Notes: a model not told the origin generated them from the sequence alone. Counted from the stretch's first letter, positions 9,588 through 19,316 are shown. The stretch is DNA of 44,975 nt from Oscillospiraceae bacterium (GCA_031281255.1 JAITFR010000206.1:1-44975); one strand, 5' to 3'. Made by a program: numbers and translations.

Positions 9588-10538
9588 TTAGTCATAATCG
9601 TAATAAGTGAAGTCCGGCTCTAAATATCTGCCTATACGTTCCAGAAGTTGTGCTTTGTTAACAGGTTTAATGATAAAGTCATTTGCTCCAACTTTTATAG
9701 CTCTTTGTACTGCATCGGTTTTTGAGTTACCTGTTAAGAATATTATCGGTTTTGTTATACCCATGCTTCTTATATTTTCTGCAAGTTCAAAACCGTCCAT
9801 TTCAGGCATTTCAATATCTAAAATAAATAAATCCGGTGTATTGTTTTTTAAGAAGTTAAGGGCTTGTCTCCCACCATTTATGCAGGTTACTCTATATCCT
9901 GAATCTGATAAAAATGATTTGATAGTTGCCAGGAAAAAGCTTGTATCATCAACAGCTAAAACACTATTTCCACCTGTGTTTTCTTCTTTTATTGAGCTTG
10001 CCGTTGCAGATGTTGCTTTTGTTGTTACAGGTGCCGGTTTTGGTTGCTCTGCAACAGGTTTTTCTTCGGCTGCCGGTGCTTCTGTTGTCACTGCTCCAAC
10101 CATTTCTTCTAAAGATTTCTCAGGAGGATTTTCATAAGCTTTTTCTTCTGCATATTCTTTATCACCGGGTTTGTTTTTGTACTCAAGCATTTGCAAATCT
10201 ATGGAGAGCATAGAAATTGATTTTATGATATCAATTGCAAGTGATTGTAATTCATCATGAGCTGCTTCCTCAATCTTAGTAAGTAACGCTGATGTCTTCT
10301 CAGCTAACTCTTTGGCATGTATTTTTTTCATCATGCCATTTATTGTTGTAACTGAACTTTTTAAAGCTCCATGATCCTTTGCTTTAAGTGCATCCTTTAC
10401 TTTAGTTTCCTGCTCGGGAAACTTTTCAGTAAAACTGTGGACATCATCACAGTATGAGTCAAAATGAGCATCCTCTAATTGGCAAATTAATACAGTATCC
10501 AGCACTTGAATTTCCATAAATTGATCTTTACTAAACAT
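9588..10538 (-). CDS. Pseudo-Hpt plus REC response regulator
   Basis: A 316-residue protein. The N-terminal 120 residues are helical with an Hpt-like pattern (Y-x-F core, AKDHGALKS, then AKELAEKTSALLTKIE), but the segment that should read H-x-x-K-G reads TTINGM, so the phosphorylatable histidine is absent. A low-complexity Pro/Ala/Glu/Lys/Thr linker (about 125-185) leads to a complete REC with LFILDIEMPEMDG and the later FLTGN and IIKPVNK residues. There is no DNA-binding or enzymatic output. It may compete for, scaffold or buffer phosphoryl groups among the surrounding kinases. Helical domains other than Hpt remain possible for the N-terminus. Confidence 0.75.
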   Translation of the reverse strand: MFSKDQFMEIQVLDTVLICQLEDAHFDSYCDDVHSFTEKFPEQETKVKDALKAKDHGALKSSVTTINGMMKKIHAKELAEKTSALLTKIEEAAHDELQSLAIDIIKSISMLSIDLQMLEYKNKPGDKEYAEEKAYENPPEKSLEEMVGAVTTEAPAAEEKPVAEQPKPAPVTTKATSATASSIKEENTGGNSVLAVDDTSFFLATIKSFLSDSGYRVTCINGGRQALNFLKNNTPDLFILDIEMPEMDGFELAENIRSMGITKPIIFLTGNSKTDAVQRAIKVGANDFIIKPVNKAQLLERIGRYLEPDFTYYDYD

Positions 10539-10615
10539 AATCTTACCCTACATTTCTTTATATTTTTGTTAGTTAGTTTTATAGTGTTGGTAATCTGTTA
10601 TAACAGTTTGGTTTT

Positions 10616-13606
10616 CTATGGTTTTAATGCTACAAGTAATTGAATTGCTTTTTCATATTCGTAATTATCTATCAAATCTGCCAGTTTATTTAATCCTTCG
10701 ATTTTGTGCAGCTCTTTGACAAAAGTATTTGCACCAAAATCTCCATCTCTAAGTAATGGCTCAATTTTTTCAAGTAATGCAGATAAATCGTCAGTACCTA
10801 TAGCTTTCCCTTTTGGTCTTAGTGCTTCTTCTTCAATCAGTAAGTATTCGAACTCTCTAAGTGCTAACCTTAACTCTCTTTCAAAAGTACTCAGTTGTTT
10901 TTTTGTATAATCATACGGTTCTTTCATTAATGCTTGCTCTAAAGAATACGCAGCAGCTCGTAATTCTTTTTTACCCAGGTAACCGGCACTGCCTTTTATT
11001 GAATGTGCAATCCTACGGGCTGTTAGCATATCATTGTCGTATATTGCGGCACAAAGCTTATCCCATGTATCTTTGTTTTCTTTTACAAATGTAATAGTAG
11101 TTTTCTTAAGCATTTCGTCAATTTTGTCAGAGCGTACTTGTGCACTTTCTGTTCCACCGATTAAGGTTACTTTATTCTTTGGTAAATATTTCTTCATGAC
11201 ACCGCGTAAAATATCGGTATCAATAGGTTTTGCGACAAAATCATTAAAACCATTAGCAAGGAACATATCTTGTGCACTTTTTAATGTGTTTGCAGTTAAT
11301 GCAATAATTGCCAGATTCTGGTATTTATCACCTTCAAGATTTCGTATCTTATGAACAGTTTCAACACCATCCATTTCAGGCATCATATGATCCATAAATA
11401 CCATGTCATAGTCGTTTTGTTGAATGAGTTTTATGGCTTCAAAACCGCTACTGGCAGTATCTGCAACAATGTTCATCAGCTTTAACAAACCAATTGCTAC
11501 CTTTAAGTTAAAATCGTTATCGTCAGTTACTAATACTTTGGCTTCCGGCGCACTTAAAGTTTGTTCTGTAGCATTTTTCTGCATAATTCTTGAGTCTCCC
11601 AGTTTTATAGGAATCGTAACAGTAAATGTAGTTCCGTACCCATAGTCACTGTCAACTGTAATTGTACCATCCATAAGTTCAACATAAGATTTGCTAATTG
11701 ATAAACCAAGACCCATTCCGACTAAGTTTCTATTTTTAACTTTATCGACCTGTTCAAACGGGTTAAATACAATTGCGAGTGATTCTTTTGTAATACCAAT
11801 GCCTGTGTCTTCTATTTTAAATGTTATATTTTCTTCATCACATGTAACAGTAAGACGTATATATCCCTCATCTGTAAACTTCACAGCATTTGAACAAATA
11901 TTTGTTAAAATCTGTCTTAGTCTTACATCGTCGCCAAAAATACAATCGGGTACATCACTAGCCATTTCAAGTTTAAATAATAAGTTTTTATCAAATGCAA
12001 TATATGTAAATACTGAAGAAATATTGTCAATTAGTTGATGTAAACTAAAATCTACAAGAGTTAACTCTGTACTTCTGGTTTCAATTTTTGACATATCCAA
12101 AACATTGTTAATGATTTCAAGTAAAGAGTTTGCAGATATGCTTATGTCTTCAACAAATCTCATTTGTTGTGTCGAAAGGTTTTCATGCTCCAATAGTTCA
12201 AGCATACCAATGATTGCGTTCATCGGGGTTTTGATTTCGTGTGACATACTGGCTAAAAACTCGGATTTTGTACGATTTGTTTCGCTGGCCACATTAATTG
12301 CAGCTTTTAATCGTTCATTTGCTATTATGAAGTTATCATGCTCTATTTTTACATCCTCAACAGATTTTACTATACAGTTTACCGGAATATTTACATTTAG
12401 AGCAATTTTTCTAGCCATGTCATAACAGGTTTCTGAGCCGCAAGCATAACAATCAACACGTCTTGATTCGAAATCCAGTTTACCAAGTTGAATAAAAGCA
12501 TTTTCTATATCTTCATCAGATATTTCAGGTATTGTAATATCTATCGGTTCATATTTTCTTATAAAATCTGATAGATCAAACTTTTTATCATAATCTTTAT
12601 AAAGGTTTTCAAAATAAGCTTTAGGTTGTTTTTCATCGGCTGCCATTCGCTTATCATACATTGCTTTGTCTATTTCGAATATATTTAGCCCTTCAGAGCA
12701 AGCGGTTCCTATATTACAACCATCAACACAGTTAAGCACATCATATATTATCGGTTTTTTATCGTCCGGTAAACTTTTATAATTATTTAGTTTTTCATAA
12801 ACACTATAACCTTCACCTGTTGTTACATGTATTTTTTTATCAATAATGTATTCTATGTTTTCTTTTAACCCGCCGGGCATTGGGAATAGTGAACCTAAGC
12901 TGCTTTCCTCAAGGTCATACGGTGTTTCTTTTTCAGGTAGGTTAATATTATTGTCTTCTAAATATTTATTAAGCTTTGCAAATGTAACATTATACTCTGC
13001 CATTTCAGTGTTAGTATATTCATCAATTTTGGAAATACATGGAGAAAGTAACGCAAACTTATCAGTCGAGTTATTATACTTTCTTTGATATAATGATGTA
13101 CATGCCATCGGGCTTTGTATTGGAGATAAATATTTCAATAAATCATGTTGATATATTTCGCAGTATAGTACTATAGTAGGACATGGTTGTGTTATCAAAG
13201 GTTTAAAGTTTGTTTCGGTTAAATATCTTATATGAGCCCAGATGCAAATATCTGCTCCGACAGAAACATCATATATCATATTTACACCCAGTTCTTTTAA
13301 GTATGTAAATAGTCTTTGGTACTCCGGTATATTAGTACGAATAGCAGGAGCAACTATTAAAGATATTGGTTCTCCTTTAGATAAATCTTCAAAGAAACGC
13401 TCTGTATCGTCTTTATAGTATCTTGCATCATGATGACAAGCAAATATACATCTGCCACACAATATACATTTTTCTTGATCGATTTCAACTTTTATATCAT
13501 CAAAATCATCTTGAAATGTGATATTTGCAAGCTCCATAGGACATTCTCTGACGCATCGATTGCAACCGGTACACAGATTATTATTCGATTTGATTATTTC
13601 TGTCAT
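10616..13606 (-). CDS. [FeFe]-hydrogenase-like iron-sulfur sensor fused to hybrid histidine kinase
   Basis: A 996-residue protein. Residues 1-60 hold two ferredoxin motifs (C12-C15-C18-C22 and C47-C50-C53-C57). Residues about 80-345 resemble the H-cluster domain of [FeFe] hydrogenases: TQPCP (C142), LSPCISK (C190), PMPGGLKEN, and NCVDGCNIG (C293, C297). All four cluster-binding cysteines are kept, but the proton-shuttling Cys of TSCCP is Pro. A CX2CX4CX16C iron-sulfur motif follows (C386, C389, C394, C411). Then come HisKA (H456 in ASMSHEIKTPMN), HATPase_c, REC with VFMDHMMPEMDG, Hpt with IAHSIKGSAG, and a helical tail. Family knowledge: class C [FeFe] hydrogenases are considered sensory and can be linked to kinases. 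Inference: a soluble H2, redox or iron-sulfur sensor. No hydrogenase maturase (HydE/F/G) is in the window. Confidence 0.88.
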   Translation of the reverse strand: MTEIIKSNNNLCTGCNRCVRECPMELANITFQDDFDDIKVEIDQEKCILCGRCIFACHHDARYYKDDTERFFEDLSKGEPISLIVAPAIRTNIPEYQRLFTYLKELGVNMIYDVSVGADICIWAHIRYLTETNFKPLITQPCPTIVLYCEIYQHDLLKYLSPIQSPMACTSLYQRKYNNSTDKFALLSPCISKIDEYTNTEMAEYNVTFAKLNKYLEDNNINLPEKETPYDLEESSLGSLFPMPGGLKENIEYIIDKKIHVTTGEGYSVYEKLNNYKSLPDDKKPIIYDVLNCVDGCNIGTACSEGLNIFEIDKAMYDKRMAADEKQPKAYFENLYKDYDKKFDLSDFIRKYEPIDITIPEISDEDIENAFIQLGKLDFESRRVDCYACGSETCYDMARKIALNVNIPVNCIVKSVEDVKIEHDNFIIANERLKAAINVASETNRTKSEFLASMSHEIKTPMNAIIGMLELLEHENLSTQQMRFVEDISISANSLLEIINNVLDMSKIETRSTELTLVDFSLHQLIDNISSVFTYIAFDKNLLFKLEMASDVPDCIFGDDVRLRQILTNICSNAVKFTDEGYIRLTVTCDEENITFKIEDTGIGITKESLAIVFNPFEQVDKVKNRNLVGMGLGLSISKSYVELMDGTITVDSDYGYGTTFTVTIPIKLGDSRIMQKNATEQTLSAPEAKVLVTDDNDFNLKVAIGLLKLMNIVADTASSGFEAIKLIQQNDYDMVFMDHMMPEMDGVETVHKIRNLEGDKYQNLAIIALTANTLKSAQDMFLANGFNDFVAKPIDTDILRGVMKKYLPKNKVTLIGGTESAQVRSDKIDEMLKKTTITFVKENKDTWDKLCAAIYDNDMLTARRIAHSIKGSAGYLGKKELRAAAYSLEQALMKEPYDYTKKQLSTFERELRLALREFEYLLIEEEALRPKGKAIGTDDLSALLEKIEPLLRDGDFGANTFVKELHKIEGLNKLADLIDNYEYEKAIQLLVALKP

Positions 13607-13633
13607 AAGCTAATAGTCCATTCATATATGTAT

Positions 13634-14545
13634 TTATAAATCTTCTGCTTTTACAATTCTATTTCTGCCTAATTCTTTGGCTTTGTATAGTGCAAGGTCT
13701 GCTTTTTCGAAGAACTCTTTCATAGGTGTATCTAACTCGGGAACAACACAGTTAATTCCAATACTAACAGTAACACTTGTTTGTGTGTCTTCATCAATAG
13801 GAATTGTCATCTCTTCTATATTAACTCGTATTCTCTCAGCTATTTCCATTGCACCTTCAATTCCTGTATCGGGAAGAAGTACAACAAACTCTTCACCACC
13901 CCAACGTGCAACAAAATCCGCAGCACGGTGAAGTGAATCTATTGTTGTATCTGCAAATGCCTGTAGAGCTACATCACCTTGTTGGTGTCCGTATGTGTCA
14001 TTATAGATTTTGAAAAGGTCTATGTCCATTATTAAGAAGCTAATGGGAATATTTTCACGTATTGCTCTACCCCACTCAGCCTCAAATCTATCTTCAAAAC
14101 CACGTCTGTTGGCAATCTTTGTAAGTGGGTCAATCAGACCTATTCTCTCTATTGTACGCATTTGATCAACAATTCTCATATGCGTTTTTACTCTGGCTTT
14201 AACAATAGCATTGTTAAATGGTTTGGTAATGTAATCAACAGCACCTAAGAAGAAACCTCTTTGCTCATCTTCTGTACTGGACAAGCCTGTGATAAATATT
14301 ACCGGTATATTTGCCGTATCATTACTTGCTTTAAGAGCAGTAATAACTTCAAATCCTGTCATTTCAGGCATCATAACATCAAGGAGTATAAGGTCCGGCT
14401 TTTTTTCTTTCGCCAGTTCCAGAGTTCTTGCTCCGCTTTTTGCAACAAGTATGTTGTAATAAGGAGATAATATACCTGCCAGTATATCTAAGTTCGACTT
14501 TTCATCATCAGTTGTTAGTACCGTAAACTCTTTCTTTTCACTCAT
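13634..14545 (-). CDS. REC-GGDEF diguanylate cyclase response regulator
   Basis: A 303-residue soluble protein expected to make c-di-GMP from two GTP when its receiver is phosphorylated. The REC (about 1-125) has LILLDVMMPEMTG and a TKPFN lysine. The GGDEF domain (about 140-300) starts at DPLTKIANRRGF and has the active-site loop RWGGEEFVVLLPD. An RxxD inhibitory site (RAAD) lies five residues before GGEEF, so product inhibition is likely. It sits 27-30 nt from its operon neighbours, between two large hybrid kinases. With the HD-GYP protein that starts the operon it gives matched synthesis and breakdown of the messenger. AAGGAAAT precedes ATG 14545. Confidence 0.94.
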   Translation of the reverse strand: MSEKKEFTVLTTDDEKSNLDILAGILSPYYNILVAKSGARTLELAKEKKPDLILLDVMMPEMTGFEVITALKASNDTANIPVIFITGLSSTEDEQRGFFLGAVDYITKPFNNAIVKARVKTHMRIVDQMRTIERIGLIDPLTKIANRRGFEDRFEAEWGRAIRENIPISFLIMDIDLFKIYNDTYGHQQGDVALQAFADTTIDSLHRAADFVARWGGEEFVVLLPDTGIEGAMEIAERIRVNIEEMTIPIDEDTQTSVTVSIGINCVVPELDTPMKEFFEKADLALYKAKELGRNRIVKAEDL

Positions 14546-14575
14546 AATATTGATTTCCTTCTCTTACTTTATAAT

Positions 14576-17500
14576 TTAGATGTTTTCTTTGTATTCATCA
14601 ATAATTTCTGCTGCTTCCATAAAATCACTATGCAATAATTTTTCTGTAATTTTACGGATAAGTTCATTTACAGATTTTGATTTAATTTTTGATTTTAATT
14701 CTTCCATAACAATCTCTGCTTCTCTCTCATCAAAATCTTCACAATAATTTTTTATCTTTGTTAACAATTCTTTAAGTAAATCTTTATCTATCTCTGTACT
14801 ATCTGAATCGTCTCCAACCTCTCCTTCTTTTGGAGTGATTTTATCGACATATTCTTGTAATAATCTTAAGAAGTTTGGTGTTTCTGTTTCAATAATTTCT
14901 TCGTTTTTCTCACGTCCTGTGTGTTCTAATTTTTTTGCAAATGCTGATAGTTCCTTATTTCCAACATTTGCTAATGCACTTTTTAACCCATGTGTATGTA
15001 TAACATAGTTTTGCATAGCTGTTTCACTAAGTGGGAAACCTGCTGCCATTACTTCATTAAGTACACCAAGTGATTTGTTTGCATCTCTTAAAAATGACTC
15101 AAGAATTAATGGATTAGTCGCCGGACTTAAATCCTCTTCTTGAAGTTCTTCTGCCATTTTTCCTGAAACTTTTCTGGCTTCGGCTAATACTTCATCAGTT
15201 TGTTTATCACGTATAAACTTGTTTAATATTGTATTCATACGGTGCATATCTATTGGTTTTGAGATAAAGTCATCAAATCCATTACTAAGAAATACTTCAG
15301 CCTGACCGGCTACTGCATTTGCAGTGAGTGCTACAACCGGTTCATTATATCCTGATTCACGTATGATTTTAGTAGCTTCCATACCATCCATTTCAGGCAT
15401 CATATGGTCCATAAATACAATGTCAAAAACATTTCCGCTTTTAATTCTGTCAATTGCGGCAAATCCACTGCTTGCTGACTCGATTGTTAGACCATATGGT
15501 CTTAAAAGACCTCTTGCAACATATATATTTGTTTCTACGTCGTCAACAATAAGCACTTTTCCATATGGCATATACTCACGGACTACTTGAGCACGTTTAA
15601 GGTGAGCTCTGCTTGATGTCCGGAAGTTATGAAGATTTTCTGCCATTTCTTCACCAAGTAATTCATCTCCAATTTTCTCTTGTGGTATACGTACTGTAAA
15701 TACAGAACCTTTTCCCATTTCGCTAGATACTTCAATTACACCGTTCATCATATGTATAAGATTACGGGTAATACTTAATCCAAGTCCTGTTCCTTCAGTT
15801 GTACGATTTGCTGCGGTGTTAAAACGTGAGTATTCATCAAAGAGTTTTTCTACTTGTTGTTTACTCATTCCTTGCCCTGTATCAGTTACACTAAGAACAA
15901 GTATTATCTCATTGTCCTTATCAGAACTCTCACAAGAAACTGACAGTGTTACAGTCCCTTCTGATGTATACTTAAAACCATTTGATAATAAATTGTTTAA
16001 AATCTGCTTAACACGCAGTTCATCACCGTTTAGCATTGTAGGTAGTTTTTCATCGACTGTCAGTTCAAAGTTGATAGGTTTGCTGCCAATGCGCATCATG
16101 TTAAGCTGTACAGTATCACTTAACGTACTTGCAACTTCATAATTAGATATAATTAGTTCAAACTTACCTGCTTCGATTTTTGATAAATCAAGAATATCAT
16201 TTATAATACTAAGCAACATATTTCCGGATGAGTATATTCGTTCCAGTCCGGTGCGGACATCTTCTGTAATTCTTTCATCTTGTAAATAAATCTCTGTTAT
16301 ACCCAGTATTGCATTCATTGGTGTGCGAATCTCATGACTCATTGTACTTAGGAATGCACTTTTTGCCTGATTGGCAACTGTTGCCTGGTTAAGTGCTTCT
16401 TCAACTTCGTTTTTCATACGGATTTGTTCACGCAAGTCATATATATAACCAAGACCAACATATCCATTTTTGGTTTTCATACGTACCATTGTGACCTCAA
16501 CAGGCATTGGGCTTCCGTCGGGTAAGCTGTGAAGCCAGTCAGTTGTAATTTTTTCACCTTTCATTACACGTCCAATGATATTTAAACATTTTTCTTGAGT
16601 TCTTTCACCATCCGGTTGAAACTCCGGTGAGTGTGCCTCGCTTCCAAAGAAAGTTTCGTAGAACTCTCTTGTAACACCAAACATATCCAGAACCTTATCA
16701 TTACAATCTATATATTTAAAGTTTTCATCAAAGATAGTAAGTCCAACCGGAGCATTATCAAACATGGTTTCAATTTCTTCTTGCATCTGTTTTTGTTCGC
16801 GTAAATCTCGTGTATATCCGGCAACAATATATTTATCATGATATTTAACACGTACCAACGTGATTTCACATGGGATTGGTTCACCATTAAGCAAACAGTG
16901 CATCCATTGCTCCCGAACATATCCATCATCAAATGCCTTCTGAATAATTCTTTTTGCCATTAAATATGAATCCTCACCATCAGGTTGTCTTTTTGGCGAT
17001 AATTCATGAAACAATTCAAGAAACTCCTGCTTACTGGATAACTGGAACATAGATATACATTCTTCACTGACAGATACACATTTTAAACTTTCATCCCACA
17101 TGGTTATTACATACGGACTGGCATCAAATATCTGCTGAATACGTTCATCTTCTTCTCTTTGTATCTCCATAGTTTTAAGATAAAGATTTTGTTCTTGATT
17201 AGCATTATCAGCTTTTATTTTTGCAAACTCAATACGAATCAAAACAATCATTAGCATAACTGCAAGAGTTGCACCTATGCTACTGATGATTATTACCATC
17301 TCATACAGTTCTCTAAAATATTCATGCTCAGGTATTATTATGATTAAGTGCCAACCGTTTTCTAGCTGTCTGCTAAATAAAAATGACCTGACACCTAAAT
17401 GATTGTTTACTATCTGGTATGTTTCATCTGATTCCTCTGATGTAACACCATAAAATAGTTCTTCCTGGAACTCATTTCGTTCATCAGTGTCAACAATATT

Positions 17501-18196
17501 TTCACCGCGAATTGAATCATCGGGGTGTATTAGTATATTAAACTCATTATCAACTAAAAATCCGTATCCATTTTGAGTTATACTTCTATTTACTACTAAA
17601 TCTCTCAAATATCTAATTTGAAAGTTAATACATATTATTGCAGATGGTTCACCATCAGTGTCAAAAAGTAATCGTGCATACGCAATTTCAAGAACTCGTG
17701 TATCTGTTGCAACATAAGGGGTAGTAATTACTATTTCACCGTTTGCTTCCATTGCGGCATAATACCAGGGACGTCTTGTTGGTCTGTAACCGGGACCGGG
17801 TTCCCACCCGGCACCATCATGAAACACACTGTCTTTAATAAAATATCCATATACACTATGGTAGTTAAGAACATTTATACTTTCTCTAAACTCAAGTGAA
17901 GATGCTGTGGACATAAATCCTGTCATTTCTTCGATACTTGCACCATGGTTATACATATATTCTATTTCATTAGAAATAAAGCTTAAAACAATTTTTGGTT
18001 GATTAAGCAGGTTAGTAACAATAACTGCAGTATCATTCATTGTATTGTTGGTATTGTCAAGATTTTTTTCAGTTAGAATACTGTAAACAAAAAAGCTACT
18101 CGCTACAACCATTACTACAAATGAAATCAATACAAGTAATAATTTCGAGATTAACGATTTTCTAAATAAGCCATTACGTGAAAAAAACTTAGTCAC
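14576..18196 (-). CDS. Membrane dCache-PAS-PAS hybrid histidine kinase with REC and Hpt
   Basis: A 1206-residue membrane sensor. Transmembrane helix 1 (about 17-40) and helix 2 (about 300-322) enclose an extracytoplasmic double-Cache domain with RPTRRPWYYAAMEANG and TTPYVATDTRVLEIA. Inside the cell are two PAS units, each with a QPDG motif, then HisKA (STMSHEIRTPMNAILGI), HATPase_c (DTGQGM, GTGLGLSITRN), REC (VFMDHMMPEMDG), Hpt (HTHGLKSALANVG) and a helical tail. dCache domains commonly bind amino acids, organic acids or other small ligands; which one is not evident here. GTG start at 18196 preceded by GAAGG and GTAGG. It is the only membrane-anchored kinase of the operon, and its PAS2/kinase half is paralogous to the protein at 3363-7319. 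Confidence 0.93.
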   Translation of the reverse strand: MTKFFSRNGLFRKSLISKLLLVLISFVVMVVASSFFVYSILTEKNLDNTNNTMNDTAVIVTNLLNQPKIVLSFISNEIEYMYNHGASIEEMTGFMSTASSLEFRESINVLNYHSVYGYFIKDSVFHDGAGWEPGPGYRPTRRPWYYAAMEANGEIVITTPYVATDTRVLEIAYARLLFDTDGEPSAIICINFQIRYLRDLVVNRSITQNGYGFLVDNEFNILIHPDDSIRGENIVDTDERNEFQEELFYGVTSEESDETYQIVNNHLGVRSFLFSRQLENGWHLIIIIPEHEYFRELYEMVIIISSIGATLAVMLMIVLIRIEFAKIKADNANQEQNLYLKTMEIQREEDERIQQIFDASPYVITMWDESLKCVSVSEECISMFQLSSKQEFLELFHELSPKRQPDGEDSYLMAKRIIQKAFDDGYVREQWMHCLLNGEPIPCEITLVRVKYHDKYIVAGYTRDLREQKQMQEEIETMFDNAPVGLTIFDENFKYIDCNDKVLDMFGVTREFYETFFGSEAHSPEFQPDGERTQEKCLNIIGRVMKGEKITTDWLHSLPDGSPMPVEVTMVRMKTKNGYVGLGYIYDLREQIRMKNEVEEALNQATVANQAKSAFLSTMSHEIRTPMNAILGITEIYLQDERITEDVRTGLERIYSSGNMLLSIINDILDLSKIEAGKFELIISNYEVASTLSDTVQLNMMRIGSKPINFELTVDEKLPTMLNGDELRVKQILNNLLSNGFKYTSEGTVTLSVSCESSDKDNEIILVLSVTDTGQGMSKQQVEKLFDEYSRFNTAANRTTEGTGLGLSITRNLIHMMNGVIEVSSEMGKGSVFTVRIPQEKIGDELLGEEMAENLHNFRTSSRAHLKRAQVVREYMPYGKVLIVDDVETNIYVARGLLRPYGLTIESASSGFAAIDRIKSGNVFDIVFMDHMMPEMDGMEATKIIRESGYNEPVVALTANAVAGQAEVFLSNGFDDFISKPIDMHRMNTILNKFIRDKQTDEVLAEARKVSGKMAEELQEEDLSPATNPLILESFLRDANKSLGVLNEVMAAGFPLSETAMQNYVIHTHGLKSALANVGNKELSAFAKKLEHTGREKNEEIIETETPNFLRLLQEYVDKITPKEGEVGDDSDSTEIDKDLLKELLTKIKNYCEDFDEREAEIVMEELKSKIKSKSVNELIRKITEKLLHSDFMEAAEIIDEYKENI

Positions 18197-18263
18197 ACCT
18201 ACACCTTCATTTCATAAGTGGTCGAATAGTCTAAATATATATTTATTATTTTATCGTTTTATA

Positions 18264-19316
18264 TTAAGCTATTTGTTTTCTTATTTCAGCAAACTTATCT
18301 TTTGCTTTGAAGAAAACCTCTGCAATATTTGGATCGAATTGTGTTCCTGCATTTTCCATAATAATACCTACAGCAACTTCTTCAGAAAATGCTTTTTTGT
18401 ATGGGCGTTCTGATACGAGTGCATCATATACGTCTACTATAGCCATTAGTCTGCCATGTAAAGGAATATCTGTTCCTGCAAGACCTCGCGGATAACCTTT
18501 GCCATCCCAACGCTCATGATGTGACCCTGCAAACAGTCTTGCACTTTCAAGAAACTCAACATCATCTGTGCGTAATGCTATTTGGTCGATTGCATCTTCA
18601 CCTGCTAATGTATGGTTTTTCATAATAGTGAACTCATCGTCTGTTAGTTTTCCGGGTTTGTTTAGAATAACATCAGAAATAGCAATCTTACCAACATCGT
18701 GTAGTCTGGCTGATGATATAACTAAGTCATTGTTAAGTGTACTAAGCTCATCAACATATATTGAGTTTTCTTCCATTTTATCCATTAGTACTTTTAGATA
18801 TGTGGATGTACGTTCGATGTGTCCGCCTGTTCCTTCGTCTCTATTTTCTACCAGGTCTGCAAATCCGAATATAACAGCGTTTTGAAGTTTTTCCAGTTTT
18901 TCTGTTTTTTGATGTAATTGCTCAGTACGTTCACGTATTATTTCGTCAATATCCAGGTGTGTTTTGATACGGTTTAGCATAACCGGCTCAGAGAATGGTT
19001 TTGTTATAAAGTCTACAACGCCCATTTGGAAACCGTTAACTTCTGTTTCAATGTCAGACAGTCCTGTAAGGAATATAACAGGTATATCTACATACTCTTT
19101 TGTCTCTTTAAGTCTTTTTAGAGCAGCAAATCCATCTATCTCAGGCATTACAATATCAAGTAGTATCAAATCGGGCTTAATGTTTGGTAACAATGAGAAC
19201 ATTTTTTCTGCTGATGGGAATGTCATTACTCGATAATCTTCTTGTAATGCTCTTTTCGCCATCATCAAATTAGTATCGCTGTCATCGACTACAAATATTA
19301 TTTTCTTCACCTTCAT
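18264..19316 (-). CDS. REC-HD-GYP c-di-GMP phosphodiesterase
   Basis: A 350-residue soluble response regulator expected to hydrolyse c-di-GMP. REC (about 1-125) has LILLDIVMPEIDG and TKPFSEP. After a coiled-coil linker, the HD-GYP domain shows GGHIERTS, the HD pair in ARLHDVGKIAI, NHTLAGED, GSHHERWDGKGYP and VDVYDALVSERPYK, so the metal ligands and the GYP loop are complete. It is the first gene of the operon, behind a promoter at 19366-19394, with GAGGTG about 7 nt before ATG 19316. Placing the degrading enzyme first and the synthesising enzyme third in one operon suggests that phosphorylation sets which activity dominates. Confidence 0.94.
   Translation of the reverse strand: MKVKKIIFVVDDSDTNLMMAKRALQEDYRVMTFPSAEKMFSLLPNIKPDLILLDIVMPEIDGFAALKRLKETKEYVDIPVIFLTGLSDIETEVNGFQMGVVDFITKPFSEPVMLNRIKTHLDIDEIIRERTEQLHQKTEKLEKLQNAVIFGFADLVENRDEGTGGHIERTSTYLKVLMDKMEENSIYVDELSTLNNDLVISSARLHDVGKIAISDVILNKPGKLTDDEFTIMKNHTLAGEDAIDQIALRTDDVEFLESARLFAGSHHERWDGKGYPRGLAGTDIPLHGRLMAIVDVYDALVSERPYKKAFSEEVAVGIIMENAGTQFDPNIAEVFFKAKDKFAEIRKQIA

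Noticed and set aside
10616-13606. Calling this an H2-producing [FeFe] hydrogenase
   Set aside because: The proton-relay Cys is Pro, the L3 motif is altered, and the protein continues into a kinase. Sensing is more likely than catalysis.
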